From contig CAWHEG010000031.1 of NCBI GenBank assembly GCA_963828405.1, forward strand, positions 1,364,001 to 1,428,000: 64,000 bases of DNA. Reading direction: 5' to 3'. A model generated the notes under the pieces. It was not told the DNA's origin, made no database searches, and was given only the letters and a program-made list of their open reading frames with translations. The position numbers and the translations under genes were made by a program. This stretch comes from JANMJD01 sp963828405 (lineage in GTDB: Bacteria; Actinomycetota; Acidimicrobiia; Acidimicrobiales; Ilumatobacteraceae). Shown here piece after piece: positions 63,314-64,000 of this stretch (position 1 is its first letter; every line of letters begins with the position of its first letter).

Positions 63314-64000
63314 ATGGGCATCGCCGATCCATTCACCGTCACGTTCCATGGCGTGCGCGGGTCGACGCCCTGTCATGGGCCGGAGATCGCCCGCTACGGC
63401 GGCAACACCTCGTGCGTCTCGCTGTCGATGCCCGGCGAGCAACCGCTGGTCTTCGATCTCGGTACCGGTCTGCGCTACTTCGGTCAGAGCCAGCCCGATG
63501 ACGGGACCTTCCGCGGTACCTGTCTGCTCTCGCACCTGCACTGGGACCACACCCAGGGCCTGCCCTTCTTCTCCCCGATCCTGCGCGCCGGGGCGGAGTT
63601 CGACGTCTACGCACCGCTCCAGGAGGACGGCCGGCAGGTGTGGCGGGCGATCAAGGCCTTCATGCAGCCGCCCCACTTCCCGATCTCCCTCGAACACCTC
63701 CCCGGCACCCTGCGCTTCCACGACATCGGCGACGAGATGTTCGCCGTCGGCGGCGCACTGGTCACCGCCCGGCTCGTGCCGCACGTCGGCAACACCCTCG
63801 GCTACAGGGTGACCCATTCGGGCCGCAGCGTGGCCTACCTGTCGGATCACCAGCAGCCCTACGACGGCTCGTTCAGTGTCGCCGAGGGTGTGCGCGAGCT
63901 GGTCGACGGTGTCGACCTGCTGATCCACGACGCCCAGTTCACCGACGCCGAGTTCGCCCTCAAGTACAACTGGGGGCACTGCACGGTCGAGTACGCCGTC
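63314..64000 (+). CDS. MBL-fold metallohydrolase (3' end outside window)
   Basis: At least 229 codons. VTFHGVRGSTPCHGPEIARYGGNTSCV at the start and the metal-binding HLHWDHTQG (HxHxDH), PHVGNT, and LSDHQQP blocks put it in the class related to RNase Z and phosphodiesterases. ATG 63314. TACCGT is 11 bases upstream, with GTGGAC (63273-63278) at a normal -35 distance. It diverges from the selenoprotein operon. Confidence 0.85.
   Translation, partial: MGIADPFTVTFHGVRGSTPCHGPEIARYGGNTSCVSLSMPGEQPLVFDLGTGLRYFGQSQPDDGTFRGTCLLSHLHWDHTQGLPFFSPILRAGAEFDVYAPLQEDGRQVWRAIKAFMQPPHFPISLEHLPGTLRFHDIGDEMFAVGGALVTARLVPHVGNTLGYRVTHSGRSVAYLSDHQQPYDGSFSVAEGVRELVDGVDLLIHDAQFTDAEFALKYNWGHCTVEYAV

Overview
High-GC, gene-dense chromosomal DNA from an actinobacterium. 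The best fit is a member of class Acidimicrobiia. The grounds are very high third-position GC, many GTG starts, secreted proteins carrying an actinobacterial surface repeat, and the mycobacteria-like order phosphorylase / FmdB-like / galU / moeA. Many genes appear to be leaderless: a TANNNT -10 box lies 6-9 nt in front of the start codon and no Shine-Dalgarno is visible. The taxonomic call is inference; no rRNA is present.

Layout. 1-13 kb: an edge-truncated GNAT/acyl-CoA synthetase, an Hsp20, a PPOX-fold protein, a BON-domain protein, an M14 peptidase, a PAP2 phosphatase, a ThDP enzyme, the TldD/TldE protease pair, an RmlD-like reductase, a PHP phosphoesterase and UppP. 13-22.7 kb: a SAF-domain protein, MTA phosphorylase, a CIRCE-controlled FmdB/Ruc-like protein, galU, then moeA (glp), moaA and moaC with a GlpR-like membrane protein, ending at tRNA-Ala(CGC). 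22.8-31.7 kb: a minus-strand block of two dimethylglycine/sarcosine-dehydrogenase-like flavoproteins interleaved with an amidase, plus a PLP decarboxylase and a calcium-repeat secreted protein. 31.9-51.6 kb: mixed housekeeping and envelope genes (class I fumarase, ABC-F ATPase, SGNH proteins, a molybdopterin oxidoreductase followed by mscL, MFS, amidase, SDR, serpin, acetylpolyamine amidohydrolase). 51.9-56.2 kb: a mobile patch with a complete ISAzo13-type IS, IS66 and IS3 remnants, an M28 aminopeptidase and a decapitated SARP regulator. 56.3-64 kb: aminobutyraldehyde dehydrogenase, MaoC, MutY, a surface-repeat SGNH protein, and a probable selenoprotein operon.

The most notable locus is 61.1-63.2 kb. 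An in-frame UGA lies in a UGSC-CxxC motif at the junction of two conserved segments. It is followed by a perfect 8-bp hairpin whose loop lies 19 nt downstream, as in a bacterial SECIS. The gene sits downstream of a thioredoxin-fused partner. The locus encodes a UGSC-family selenoprotein with a likely redox partner.

Caveat. At least nine apparent frameshifts interrupt otherwise well-conserved genes (DMGDH 5' end, a lipoprotein, mscL, the Mo-oxidoreductase twice, the SDR three times, the acetylpolyamine amidohydrolase). Several fall exactly in CGCG runs, which suggests systematic indels in the assembly rather than real gene decay. Deacetylase plus aminobutyraldehyde dehydrogenase suggest polyamine breakdown. 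The moa/moe genes could supply the local molybdoenzyme.
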